This document shows positions 21,901-34,500 of a stretch of DNA of 64,000 nucleotides, in pieces. Within the stretch, counting starts at the first letter, position 1, and each line of letters starts with the position of its first letter. A program made the position numbers and the translations under genes. The stretch is from Zeugodacus cucurbitae (Eukaryota; Arthropoda; Insecta; Diptera; Tephritidae): contig NC_071670.1 of the NCBI RefSeq assembly GCF_028554725.1, positions 71,585,001 through 71,649,000 on the forward strand, given 5' to 3'. The notes beneath the pieces were generated by a model. The model did no database searches and was not told the origin of the DNA. It was given only the letters and a program-made list of their open reading frames with translations.

Positions 21901-24900
21901 TAATAAGAAGCCATTTTTTAAGAAAAGGCAGAGGAGTTCCAAGTCTGGCAACCACAATTAGAGCAAATAATCTACACACTAATTCAGTCGAGTCGAGTCG
22001 AGTCGAGTCTAGTTGTTGTTCAAGTAGATTTAAGTTGTCGACCAAATTCAAATTGAATTAATTTATTATTGCGGAAATGAAACAGTAAACAACAACATTA
22101 ACAATTATAAGATTACATACAATACATGAATTATAATGTTTCTGCAAGCTAATTGAACAATATTTGGTGTATGACTTGTAAAGCACCAGAGTTGCTAAAA
22201 TGCATTGAATGAACGCTGTATGTACAACTTCGATGGTTGTCTCGGTAAAGATACACTTGTTGTTGTTGTTAATTGATGCACTGCAACTTGTGCCTACCGA
22301 ATATGCCGTGAAGTTGGCAATGCTGAAATTCATGTATTTCAAACAACAGTTCACGCAGTGTCAATGCTATCAATGCTATCTAAATAACAATTAATTTAAA
22401 AGATTATAAACCTTATCATCATGAATACATAATACCCTATTAAAAGGTATGGAATAAAAGTAAACATTTTATCAACCCAAATGCTTTCTATTATTTACAA
22501 TTGACTCTGCAGAGGGTTAGCAAGGGAAGGGATGCTACAACGGCAATTACTACATTGGGAGCTTAAAAAAGCTTTAAGAAATACGCGTCTAGATGCATAA
22601 ATGTTTAATGTAGAGAAACTATCTAAGACACTTCCTGTCTGCCAGTCATACTCAATCGAACTAGGTTTGCAAGACACATCCGCTGTGTGCTCCGTCATCC
22701 TCTTCGCCAAATGCAGCGCAAAAAATATAAGAAAACATCATAGAGTTTTTTTTGTGATTTGTGGTGTAATAATTTCGAAACTCTTGAATGAAATTGTAAT
22801 TAGGAGCGGATGCACATCTTTAATATAAAAATGAGTCACTAAATCCTCCTTGAAATACAAGGATGGTTCTTACGGATAGAAAAATTAAAAAATTTCCTAA
22901 AAAAGTCTAAAATCCACACTTTTCTAATATCCCATACAAACAATTTGTAATCTATAGATACATATGTACATATAAAAATGAATTGATCTGTTCGTTAGTC
23001 TCACAAAAAGTCGAGAACGGCCAAACCGATCTGGCTAATTTTAGTCTTGAAATATTCGTGGAAGGCCAGAAAAAGATTAGAAAGTAAGTAAATAGGAAAA
23101 AGTTGCGAGGAAGATAATAATAGGAGAATTTTATTCGAGTTGACAACAAAAATATAAAAAAGAAAACAAAATATAATAATATTTTGAAGGTTGTCATTGT
23201 TGCTTTGTTAAAATATTTTTGTCATTGTTAAATTGTATAAGGTTGTGTCGATAGCCCAAAACAATTTGTAACAAATAAGGAAAGGCTAAGTTCGGGTGCA
23301 ACCGAACATTTTATATTCTCGCAATTTATTGATGTAAAATTATTAAGATAACACAATTTGACGTAATATTCGGCATAAACTCCAATAGAAAATCATCATA
23401 TATAGTATATGAGGGCTGATGTAATTCCAGAACTAATTTCACTAATTTTCACCACCACGGTTAACGGGCCATCCTGTTAGTAGCCAAACAAATGGCACAT
23501 TAGGCCTTGAAATTATTCCTAACGAAACACCAGTCTTGCAAATCGCCAAAAATAGCGCTATAAAAAAAAATAGCGAGGATTTTCCAGATATGGAGAAGTC
23601 GCAGGTGTTGGCAGGTGATTTACGCCAAACTCTTCCAATTATTCTTCGACCAACTGTTGCTGACGAACTAATCGCATGCCTAAAATCATCTAATTTGTGG
23701 CGACACTTAAAGAATCGCCAATTAACAACTAACAAACGAGTGTTTTTGCAACAATATCAAATTGCGATTGTAGAAGCAGTTGGAAATGGTAGGAGCGCAG
23801 TTGGCACCTCGATGGATTAATAACATTTCCAAATTTACATAACGGTTATAACGTTTTCGTCTTTATGCGTACGAAAGTTCACAAATCCGAAAATGCAGCG
23901 TTGCAGATTCATGAATTGTTTTTTAATTGTGTATCGTGTTTACGTATGCTTTCGAATTTGTGCACTAAATTCATGTGTAAACTTAGCAACAGTTCAATTC
24001 GTTCCTATGATTTTCTCTTTCCCTGCCAATATCACATACGTAGCCTAGCTAACCAAGAAGAGTGCGGTGTAAATCAAAAATCGGTGAGAGAATATATTTA
24101 GTAGCACCTGGCCGGCCGATAGCTTTCGATACATTCTACGTAACTTAAAACTTTTGAACTAATTTAAATGTTTACAGCAACTATCCATCTTATTTAAATA
24201 AAGATAAGTACATTATCCCAAAGAAATAATTATTTGAATATCTTTGTTGATTTCTCACCGTGAATAATTCATTTTTGAAATTGGATCTGATGTGTTCGTT
24301 TTTTAGTCCATAATAATATTTGCATGCCATTCATTGCGATAATAAAACATTTGAAAATCGTACAAATGCCTAGATGCTGTCAAATATAATTGTAATAAAA
24401 CGTAAAATTACTTTATTGGTTTTTACTCATACAACTTGTCCCTTTACCACTTTTATTACTCAAACATATCAATTACATACTACCTTGATTATGAAAAAAG
24501 ATTTAATTACCGTTCTCACAGTAGGTAATAAAAGGAAGGAACCCAAACTGTTTGAAGTTATCTCGATCTGTCTACGATGACTACCTAAAGCATAAAGTTC
24601 AGTTCAAAAGGGACTGTGACTTCGCCCACTGTTAGGTGATTTCGACCGAATTTAGTTCGAAACGTAGCAATCTAACTACTATCATTAGTTAGCCTTTTGA
24701 TTATACAAATAATATATCAGCCCTTAAGGGGTTAGGGGTAGTTAGAGACACGAAAAAATGAGAATTTTCAGTCATTTTTTTGCTATTAAAAAAAGTAATA
24801 ATATGGCATTATTATAAAGGGTGATTTTTTAAGAGCTTGATAACTTTTTTAAAAAAAAAAACGCATAAAATTTGCAAAATCTCATCGGTTCTTTATTTGA

Positions 24901-27900
24901 AACGTTAGATTGGTTCATGACATTTACTTTTTGAAGATAATTTCATTTAAATGTTGACCGCGGCTGCGTCTTAGGTGGTCCATTCGGAAAGTCCAATTTT
25001 GGGCAACTTTTTCGAGCATTTCGGCCGGAATAGCCCGAATTTCTTCGGAAATGTTGTCTTCCAAAGCTGGAATAGTTGCTGGCTTATTTCTGTAGACTTT
25101 AGACTTGACGTAGCCCCACAAAAAATAGTCTAAAGGCGTTAAATCGCATGATCTTGGTGGCCAACTTACGGGTCCATTTCTTGAGATGAATTGTTCTCCG
25201 AAGTTTTCCCTCAAAATGGCCATAGAATCGCGAGCTGTGTGGCATGTAGCGCCATCTTGTTGAAACCACATGTCAACCAAGTTCAGTTCTTCCATTTTTG
25301 GCAACAAAAAGTTTGTTAGCATCGAACGATAGCGATCGCCATTCACCGTAACGTTGCGTCCAACAGCATCTTTGAAAAAATACGGTCCAATGATTCCACC
25401 AGCGTACAAACCACACCAAACAGTGCATTTTTCGGGATGCATGGGCAGTTCTTGAACGGCTTCTGGTTGCTCTTCACCCCAAATGCGGCAATTTTGCTTA
25501 TTTACGTAGCCATTCAACCAGAAATGAGCCTCATCGCTGAACAAAATTTGTCGATAAAAAATTTCGAACCGAACACTGATTTTGGTAATAAAATTCAATG
25601 ATTTGCAAGCGTTGCTCGTTAGTAAGTCTATTCATGATGAAATGTCAAAGCATACTGAGCATCTTTCTCTTTGACACCATGTCTGAAATCCCACGTGATC
25701 TGTCAAATACTAATGCATGAAAATCCTAACCTCAAAAAAATCACCCGTTACAATGTTTTGATTTATAGACACGAAATCAATGAAACAAAAAATTATAGTT
25801 TCCAAAGTTATAGCTGTCTGTGTTGACCCAGTTTCAAAAAAAGGTCCTTGCGGTGTCAATCATAAGTCCTTGGAGATTAATCTAAAATCAATCGGATAAA
25901 AAAAATTAGTTTTATAAATAGATAATCCTGGGCCTGAGTTTTTTTTTCAAAAATTAACAAAATGGCGGCCTCAGGATTTTATTTTTAAATTTTCGGGAAA
26001 ACATCAAAACATCGAAATTTTTGAAAAAAAAAATTCTTCGGTTCAGGTCTGAGTTTATTATGTATTATAAAAGCTGTATGAATTTCATTAAAATCTACTG
26101 AGCGGTTATCGAGTTACAGTTGTCACCAATTCAAAAAACATAGTTTTGAGATAAACGCATTTAAAGTTTGTATTGGAGTGCCTGACCGCTCTTTGTTATT
26201 TGCCGAATAACTCGAAAAGTAATTATCGGATCAACTTCAAATTTTCGGAAAATATTTTTGAAAATCCTGACTACCCCTAACCCCTTAATAAAGAGATGGT
26301 GTGTTCAAAAAATAACGGGAATTGTAAAATTTCACGGGTTTGGAGAGTCCAATTGCAAATTTTTTTATATTGTTGATTTACATACATGCCCCTGAAGTAC
26401 GGTAAGTTTTCAGCTGTATATATTGTCTCTACTTTGTTCGTACAGTCGCTAAGATTAGACGTGTTTTTATGAACCTGGCGATTTTCATTTGTAAAAAGCT
26501 CAGTCTTCGTTGCTTGTACCAAAAATAAAGAGAACCTTAAAAGGGGGTTGTTTTGCAAGAATGCGAGAAATCGCTGGAAGAGCCAAAGGCTATTCCCAAA
26601 ATCGAGAAGAGTTTCGACGATTTAAAAAAGCGCCGGCATAAGTGCATGAAATCGAATGGAGAATATTTTGTAGGCGACAACATACATGTAGACCAATGCT
26701 TATATTTTTTGAACACATCTCGTCTTTGTACCATATAAAAAAAATCAGCTTAGACTGTCTCCTAACCTTCAAATACCTAATATAAAGATTTTTCTTTATA
26801 ACGTCCCTCAATACTAATGTGAAATATACCATAAGATATAAAAATATTTCACACGCCTTTAATTCTTATAAAGTGTGTGAGTAACTGATGTTCCACCTTG
26901 GCCCTTCCCCACCTGTTAAATATATGTATTTTATAATTATGAAAATTAGAAGATTTAACTACCTCGATATCTTATGTAGACGTGGTATATGAGGATATAT
27001 AAAGTTATATAAGCCCCATAAACCTTATTATATATGTACATCGGAGCTGCATCGCCCATGAATTGAAATTGTTGCATTTCACCGTTAACAAACGAACTTT
27101 TGTTTCGATTTGAAAGCAGTTTCATTCAAATATGGTATTTGCCATTTCGTATTTTGGTTCGTGTGTTATAAATGTTGCCAAGTTTTGCTATAAAAATAAA
27201 CCAAAAAAAAAAAATTGTAAAAAAGTATTGAAAGTTAAGACGGAATCTACACTAGTGTTGCAAGTCTACATTAATGATTTTTAAAATTTTCAAAATACGA
27301 AATTAATCAAACAGCCCCGGAAATAAACAAGATTATGGAGATGACTACTTTCGACCTGTACAAGTAATTGATTATCAAAATACCGCCGTACCAAAACCGA
27401 AAGTAATAGATTACGGACATAAAGGAGCTAGTACCACTATTGATACTGGTTCTGGTTCTGGTTCTGCGTCTGGCTCCCTATCGAATCCCTTCAATAGAAA
27501 TGAGCCCAATTTTACGGATGAATTCAAACCAGTAAAAACTTTTGAATATGGACATGCGTCCAATCCAACATCAACAAGATTCGGCAATTTACCCATGAAT
27601 GTCAATCCTAAAAAAAAGAATAAGAATAAGAAAAAGAAGAAGAAGAATGATATGACTAAGACTCAACCAAGTCACTTTGGATCGCTAAATGATAATAAAC
27701 AACCGTCCAGTAAGCCCACCATTCCAGGGCAGGATGGAGAGCAAACTGATACCGAAAAAAAGGTAATAAACATGTAGAGCTAGCATAATTTTCAAATTTG
27801 GATTGAACAAAAAAAAAAAAAATAGAAAATATTATAATTTACCGAACCTCTTGTGTCGAATAAGATCTCGTTAAAATAAACGATTAATCCTTAACAGAGT

Positions 27901-30900
27901 GAACACGTGAATGCACAGGAATCGGCTGCAGATCCAATTGAAACAATCAGTACAAATGTGAGTTCACCAAACGGAAATAATGATGAGCTTGAAGCAATAT
28001 CTGACAATGAAGAGTAAGTCAGCCAATAATATAACGAATCAGATTAGAGCACACCGTGTTATTTGCTATTGAAAATGTTCGTTACATGTACTCGTATCAT
28101 CAACACCCATACTTTTTAGGCCGCAATGCGAATACGCGTGTGCAAATGACTGGAGCTCAAATCTAGATTCTTCATAAATAAACAGTTATCCTGATGAATG
28201 ATTTCATTCCATTTAACATTGTAGGAATTTGGAGAACAACCGTGATTGCGAGTCACCCGCCCCACCACCGCCACCAATGCTAACAACAAACCGATCTTAT
28301 GTCTGTTCAGTACAACAGGACGCCACTGCGCCCACACAGTCGTTGTTCCCATCGACTGCGGCAGCTAATGAGAATGTTGCGCAACTTCCAAGTGGCGCTG
28401 TACAAATGTCATTTCCCAGTATTGAGAATAAGAACACCATAACCGTTGATGAGATTCTGCTCAAACCCGGTCGCCTGACGCGCCCCAAAAAGGTCTGTGT
28501 CATACTGCGGGGGCCGCCTGGCAGTGGAAAATCATATGTTGCAAAGTTGATTAAAGAAAAAGAATTGGAAATGGGCGGAACCAATCCTCGTGTTTTGAGT
28601 ATCGATGATTATTTCTTAATTGAAAACGATTACGAAGAACGTTGTCCCAAAACCGGCAAAAAGGTGAGCGGCAGACTAATCCTCTTTATTATTAACAGAA
28701 AAAATTACAACACTGTAACGGCACTATTTAACTTTAAGTTGAATAAATTATTGATTGCTTACATTTCTAGAAAGTATTTGTTGTATTGTTTTTTCTTCAA
28801 CAATTTAGATACCGAAAAAAGAAGTTCTATATGAGTACGATGCTGATATGGAGGACACTTACATGCAATATTTGATAAAATCATTTAAGAAAACAATTTC
28901 AGATAATTTATACGATTTCATTATAATCGACTGCAATAACAATTCGTTGCGCACGTTAAATGAGTTTTATTGCCACTCGAAAGACTCTGGTTTCATGGTA
29001 AGTATTTTTGGATCACAATCACATTACTTTGGAAAAATCAAATACTACTCCATATTGTATATTGTATTCTGCTCGACTTCCTCTATATTTCTAATATATT
29101 TTTAATAGCCGTATATAGTTGATTTGATATGCGACGTGGAGACTTGCATGAATCGCAACATCCACGAACGATCTGAAAAAGATGTCAAAGGGATAATTGG
29201 CAATTGGAAGCATACACCGCTGCACTACATCAAATTGGATGTGTCCTCATTGTTGGAAAATCTTGTGGAAATGGAGGATGCAGAAAATATGGTGATGGTA
29301 AATATATAATAACAAATGCACTACCTTTCACAATAGGCATATATGTCTCAATTTTATGTTTTTAAGTAAAATATAATCTCATCACTTTGAAATAATGAGA
29401 CCATATCTCCTTAAAAATAATCGTTAACCTTTAAATTGTCCACTTTTCTTTGTCGAAAAACACAACAACAAATTTACTTAAGAAAATAGTGGAAACAAGT
29501 CTTAACTTCCAAACTCAGCACAAATGTTTGCAGAAATGAAGCAAACAGAACTACACTCTTCTTGCTCATGCCTAAATTAAGTACACCTTCGCCCCACTAT
29601 TATGAATCGGTTTTCCTACATACGCGTACTTGTATGATTAAAAAGCAAATAATGTTACTATTTAAGCTTTGAAAGTGTAATATACTATTATATATATTCA
29701 CAAATTTTATTAGCTCGATCCTGTGTTCTAACAGTGAAATGACATATCGCATACTCGTACAGGCCTTGATAGTACAATAAATATATTGTTCTGTGTGTGG
29801 TTTAAGCTGTGTGAAAAAAGTTTTAAGAAATTTTTGAAAATTAATATTTTATATTGTATAATTTCTGATAATTATATAAAAGAACCTTATTTATATATAT
29901 TTTATTTAACTACTCAGCATTTTGGATAAAAACAGCGAATTCAATTGCCTTTAGTAATTGTAATAAGATATACCCAAGACATATACCCTTGCTGCCTCTA
30001 TTTTAGCACAACCAACTCGCCCCGCAACTGAAATATATAATCAAATAAATTTAAGCAAACTCTATGCGATTTATTATAATACCATATTTTGGAATACTTT
30101 CTACATATATTTGCTCTATTACTGGGACCCTTAAAATTACGGCATATATTCGAAATGTGAACAGGTATCATTGCATAATACTTATGTATATTGGCTAAAA
30201 CAAATGTCATTAATAATGTATAATCCTTGGAAACTTAATGTTTTTCTGCTGAAATATTATATGTGTACTTAAGAAAATAGGATAACAATATGCTAAAGAT
30301 AAGAGCATTTCAAATGTTCCTAAATGCTACGATATATTTATTGTATTAAAAAAATAATAATTCTACGACTTGAAGAACATACAACATTGATTTAAGGTAT
30401 CCGTACTAAGCGTATTTAGAAAGAATATTGAATTGCCTTATTTCATGGCTTGTGGATGTTTTCATTGCAGGATAATAACAGCAATAGTGGTGCGAGCGAT
30501 GATAATAATTTGACGCAGACGCAGGCTGACAACGAAACTGAAGATAGCAACGAGGCGGCTGATGATACAGCTAGTGTAAGTTAAGCAATTTCTATAGCTA
30601 CATACAAGTTTGGGGACGTGCGAGCAGCAGCTATGCCTAGAAAAGAGTTTTTACTGTTTTTTGCTTTATCGTTGCTGTTTCGTACCATAAATAGGAAGCG
30701 TTGTTAAATATTTCGATATATCAAAGTGACGACTTCTCATGACATTGTTTTTTTTTTTAATCTCAAATAAAAACTAATAATACCCTTGAACGTGCTGAAA
30801 GCGTTCAGTGAGCGATTACCTCTTTTAAATAGTTCACAACTGTATTATAAAACGTAATATGGTTTGAATATCTTGTATATTTGAATGTTGAATATTTTCT

Positions 30901-31585
30901 ATATCTGTATAATTGTGTACGCATATATTTCGAACAGTTTGGATTCTTAAAGAGCAAATGGGAAAGTGATACCACCTCAGAAAACCTTGGTAAGTGCTTG
31001 CAAATTAATAAACTATAGTTCTTATGCAACATATATAATCTTCTTAAATGCAGACTTATATTTAAATAGTTAATGTTTCGATGATTTTTATAAAAGAATG
31101 CCTAAATATGTAAATATAAAACTTACGAATCTAATAGCATTGCATGCATTCAGGAGTGCTAGTAATTTTCGTTACATTTACAATAGTAAATTACGAGTGA
31201 TCGCATTAGTAATTTATATAAATATAATTTTTAACGCAGCTCGTTTGGATGGCACAAATAAATTGATGCAGAAGCGGAAGGCCGCTACAATGGAGGATTA
31301 CCTACAAATGGACGAATGGGAACCGCCTAAAACCAATGCAAATGGCAAAAAACGGGTAACGCATTTTGGATTTTAGTAAAATGATATAATAAAATAAAAA
31401 AAAATGTATTTTTTTGTGGTTAGGTTCGTTGGGCGGATATCGAAGAGAAGCGCACACAGGAGAAAATGCGTGCTATCGGCTTTGTAGTTGGTCAAACCGA
31501 TTGGAAGCGTATGATGGATCCAAACGCTGGAAATCGCGCTCTGAATAAGACGAAGTATATTGAACGTGTTAATAAGCGGCGATAG
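15902..31585 (+). CDS. ZAP3: ZAP3/YLPM1-like nuclear protein with P-loop kinase-like domain
   Basis: Eleven exons: 15902-16261, 16324-20075, 27315-27762, 27898-28013, 28225-28663, 28809-28997, 29109-29297, 30471-30575, 30938-30989, 31240-31355, 31424-31585; 1975 residues, in frame. The N-terminus is Pro/Gln-rich (PPPPSVAPPPPTTAPPP; EAQYAALTPEQQYALQQHW), followed by a very Asn-rich region, a charged coiled coil near residue 800 (QRWEEQFEQWKLA...EMYRRYEQEFEKQ) and GPNFGG-type repeats. The C-terminal half has a Walker A P-loop VILRGPPGSGKSYVAKLI, LSIDDYF, DFIIIDCNNNSLRTLNEFY, and the terminus NRALNKTKYIERV typical of YLPM1/ZAP3. Family members are nuclear, bind PP1 and RNA, and repress transcription. 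The kinase activity is unproven. The second intron (7.2 kb) is packed with transposons. Read-through alternatives at introns exist but lack support. Confidence 0.88.
19495..19900 (+). repeat. Gly-Pro-Asn-Phe-rich degenerate tandem repeats inside ZAP3 exon 2
   Basis: At least fifteen imperfect units of the GPNFGG / YGPNF type, spaced 5-12 residues. Codon use varies between units, so selection on protein sequence rather than recent DNA slippage is likely. It reads as a low-complexity, probably phase-separating segment of the ZAP3 protein. Confidence 0.75.
20668..21147. mobile_element. Pogo-like MITE, copy B
   Basis: A 480-bp non-coding element beginning cagtggaacttcc and ending gttccactg, with TA immediately after the right end. 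The left flank reads TG, a mutated duplication. The ends form inverted repeats and carry several subterminal taactcgaa motifs in both orientations. The interior is shared with copies A and C (lines such as ttgaattggcaatag and cattaacatattaa-like blocks). TA target duplication and CAGTG ends fit pogo/Tigger-mobilised MITEs. Confidence 0.85.
23466..23815 (+). pseudogene. Helitron PIF1-like helicase fragment
   Basis: The translated frame holds TLGLEIIPNETPVLQIAKNSA, then a short junction, then VLAGDLRQTLPIILRPTVAD and CLKSSNLWRHLKNRQLTTN. These match the helicase domain of Helitron Rep/Hel proteins (GDFRQTLPV and SLKSS.LWRH motifs). Upstream helicase motifs between the two blocks are missing, so the copy is internally deleted. 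No Helitron 5' TC or 3' CTRR hairpin end was located. It is a dead relic inside the ZAP3 intron. Confidence 0.75.
24817..25748 (-). mobile_element. Rosa-type (DD41D) mariner, internally deleted
   Basis: Inverted ends AAGGGTGATTTTTT and ACGGGTGATTTTTT are flanked by TA (24815-24816 and 25749-25750). At 932 bp the copy is shorter than a full element of this group should be. It sits inside the TTAA-flanked element. Coding remains are given in the separate pseudogene entry. Confidence 0.85.
24924..25635 (-). pseudogene. Rosa-type mariner transposase remnant
   Basis: The ATG at 25635 opens a normal N-terminus (MNRLTNEQRLQIIEFYYQNQ, the helix-turn-helix start). The frame then closes after about 34 codons. 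In the next frame the catalytic core begins immediately: ILFSDEAHFWLNGYVNKQNC with the first Asp, FQQDGATCHTARD with the second, and DLTPLDYFLWGYVKS with the third. Exactly 41 residues separate the second and third catalytic Asp, which marks the DD41D rosa group. About 130 residues of DNA-binding and linker region are deleted, and the join shifts the frame, so no active enzyme is expected. Confidence 0.85.
26293..26723 (+). mobile_element. Deleted mariner-like element
   Basis: Ends gatggtgtgttcaaaaaat (left) and attttttgaacacatctc (right) are inverted repeats. On the plus strand near the right end a frame encodes IPKIEKSFDDLKKRRHKCMK followed by SNGEYFVGD, the conserved C-terminus of mariner transposases. 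The catalytic domain and N-terminus are missing. It lies 5 bp beyond the TTAA-flanked element's right edge. Confidence 0.7.
29298..30470 (+). other. ZAP3 intron 7 (1.2 kb)
   Basis: AT-rich intron between exons ending at 29297 and starting at 30471. No open frame, repeat family or RNA gene is recognised inside. Confidence 0.6.
30576..30937 (+). other. ZAP3 intron 8
   Basis: 362-bp intron with standard GT and AG ends. Nothing else is recognised. Confidence 0.6.
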
Positions 31586-34500
31586 TTTGTACAAATATGG
31601 CACATGTGACCATTCTACATAATAATAGAAGAAATAATAAACTATTATGAATATTATATTAAATCAGCTTAAACTAAATAGTAAATACATATTTTTTGCA
31701 TTCTACTTTTGAATTTTGTTTAAGGTTCATAATATGATATTATACATAATTTATTGTAAACAAAAATAAAATAGAAAAGACAAGTTCACTATTATATGTT
31801 GTAGTTGGAATAGATTCTTATGGTATTACAAAATAAATATCAATTAAAAATATTTTACAAGTCTTGTTATTTCTGGCAAAGAAAAAATATTTCCATTTAA
31901 ATGGCTTTCTTTGGTATTTGCACTACACATTTATGTGTTGTGACAACTCTAAATGTAGCCAAGGATAAAAAATGTAGTAATTTGTGAAGAAATGATTAAT
32001 GTTATATTGTGGACCCGGAAAAATAACTTATTCTACTACAGTCCCAATCAGTGATTTCGCAATCATAGTTTATGATATAAACGGAACCAATGGATTCACT
32101 TCCGTAAAGAGATTCTTATAGAGTGAAAATTGCAAGGCAATGTATTTTACACAAAACTATGGTTGGATTATCTATGTACATTAGACTAGACTAACTTCTA
32201 TATCATTTATTTCCACTTAAACCAGAAGTTTTAAAAAAATTTCGTGAATTGTATAGGAAAGGAATTGGGAGCAAGTATGTAAATCATTGACAACATGATT
32301 CATGAAGTAACCGAACTACAATAGAAATAGAAAAATGTGTTTTCTAACTTCACCTGTTTATTGCAGAATATGTATATGACAATTTGTGAATGTCAGAAGT
32401 GACAAAATGTAGAAAATATACCCGCAAACGATATAAACAAAAGAAAGTCACCATCATAATTTCACCACCAACATGTGTCGACCAAAACAGAACCACCCCA
32501 CAGGGCACACACAACACACGTTCATGTTTGGGTGAAGCCAAAGGTTTGCGCGGTAAGTGTCGACGACGTCAAAGGAAACCGTTGACCAGAACGAAGAGGA
32601 GTGGTTGAATGTCAACTCATGTTTACGATACTGAGATACTCCCGTTTCAGTCGAGTGCAAATTGTCAAATGCTACGGATGGAATTTACTCGGCAAAGGCA
32701 ACGAATCGAAAACGAAACGCCTCGATGGGGTTGTGCTAATAAATAACAACAATAATAATAATAACATAAATAATTCAAGCAAAAAAAGAGAAATAGAAAA
32801 AACAAAACAAATACAGTGATGAAATAAATATTAAAAACTTAGTAATAACGCCTAAAAATATACCAAAACTATTTGTGTACTGTTGAAATCGTGTAACTTA
32901 ACATAACACTCGGTATTGTAAACAACATTAGTATAAACAACACCAAGTAACATAGTTCTAACGCAATCTAGGAGGAATGTTTCCGGACTAAAGCCTTGAT
33001 TTCAAGGAGAACTGAACGGCTTCGATCAAACGGCGTCAAGCGCATATCTCGAATGTGAAAATATAATGTGGAAGCATGTCTTCCCACTCCGTTGTGTCAC
33101 TCTCATCTTTTAATATATTATTTTTTACACAGGGTATGTTTACACTGACTCATGCATTTTATATAACTCCCGCACAGGCTGCTTAACTGTTTTGTGCGTA
33201 CGACTCAAACATTGCTAATAAGTATGAAGGTGCTTTGCAAAAAGTTTACATACATTTGCGTGAAATGCTGACGGCACCACTGCCTACTCCAAATAGTCCT
33301 CGGGAATTGCTTATGCAAGTGCACGTGTATCTAATGGAAAGTAAAGAAGAAAGACACTTTTTGCAAGGAGGCTCATTGATTTTTATACCTGCAGTAATAT
33401 AACTTTATTTAGTGTTTTCTAAACTTATAAACTAAAAAAGTTTACATTCGAGTATAGTTGAGCTATTGTATGTATGTATGTATATCTGTATATAAATAGC
33501 TAAGATGTAATAATATGTGCTACGCTGCGTATACGTAACTATTGTTCAAGATAAATTCTGGCTGCCAGTCTGAAATCGGTGGTTGTTGCAATAACCGCAG
33601 TGGTCATGTTTACTATTTTTTTGTTTATTCACAATCTTTGGAAATTTTGGATCCTCTATGAAATGCAGTTGATTTATGATCTGTTCTCACCTATGTGTCG
33701 TTAACATAATATTTTAATACTCTCGCAACATGTTACACAGAGTTTGTAGCTTCTTAAACTAAACTATATATCTAAGCTCCCTGGCATTGTCAATCGAACC
33801 ATTGTTTGGATGAAACTTGTTTGGAAAAATGGTTGTGGCCCCGCCCTCCAATATGTTTTTTGCATATATCTCGGAAGCTACTAAATGATACCCCATCATA
33901 TACCAAAAAAATAAAAAAGTGAAGAAACCGGATAATAACTACGCCCATCCTCACTTTCAAAGGTTATGTTGAAAACTACTAATAATGCGATAAGTCACGA
34001 AGCACTAAAATTCATAGCAAAAATGATACTTCCTCCTGTTTTCAAACTTTTATACCCTATATATCGGATAATATGCAAGATATCTCAGCAAAATGACATG
34101 AATGTATAGTCTTGGATATAATGTAGCTTGGTGTCGAAAATTACTGAAATCGGTCCAGGAATTACTTCATCCCTATATACCATATATAATGATTTTCGCT
34201 ATTCTAGTGAACTTATATGCGGAAAACTAAATTTTGCATTTATATAAAATCGTAATTACCGAGCGGAATAGAAATGTTACATTTTCAAGGTTTTCGTTTC
34301 CAAGGCGAACTTTTCACAAATCTAAATCATTTACCACCACAGTACGGAAAGTGGTGAAAACCCGTTAACAGGTTTCATGAAGTGATAACAATTTTTGCAT
34401 CCACACGAAACTGATATGCTTTCAGTTTTAATCCGAATCTCATTTAGATGCATTGTGGGACCTCAAGATGTATTAAAAGACGAAATTTTAGACCGAATAG

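Larger units (their letters stand above)
24724..26288. mobile_element. TTAA-flanked element (Kolobok or piggyBac type MITE), interrupted
   Basis: TTAA at 24724-24727 is followed by ggggttaggggtagtta. The exact inverted partner taactacccctaacccc-like sequence runs into TTAA at 26285-26288. This gives a TTAA target duplication with inverted ends of about 18 bp. Subtracting the inner rosa-type insertion leaves about 630 bp without coding capacity. TTAA duplications are typical of piggyBac and Kolobok elements. The GGGG start favours Kolobok, but this is inference. Confidence 0.7.
20076..27314 (+). other. ZAP3 intron 2: 7.2-kb transposon nest
   Basis: Bounded by a GT donor at 20076 and an AG acceptor at 27313-27314. 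It contains MITE copy B, AT-rich unique sequence (21.2-23.2 kb, with a small gtcga tandem near 21985-22010), a Helitron scrap, a TTAA-flanked element holding a rosa-type mariner, and a deleted mariner. The remaining frames are short and not gene-like. All other ZAP3 introns are 60-1200 bp, so this one has been expanded by insertions. Confidence 0.8.

Noticed and set aside
32390..32608. Frame with KRYKQKKVTIIISPPTCVDQ just before the Inr/DPE candidate
   Set aside because: Composition reflects a non-coding, somewhat GC-richer stretch near the candidate promoter. There are no domains, and the opposite strand has an equal-length frame.
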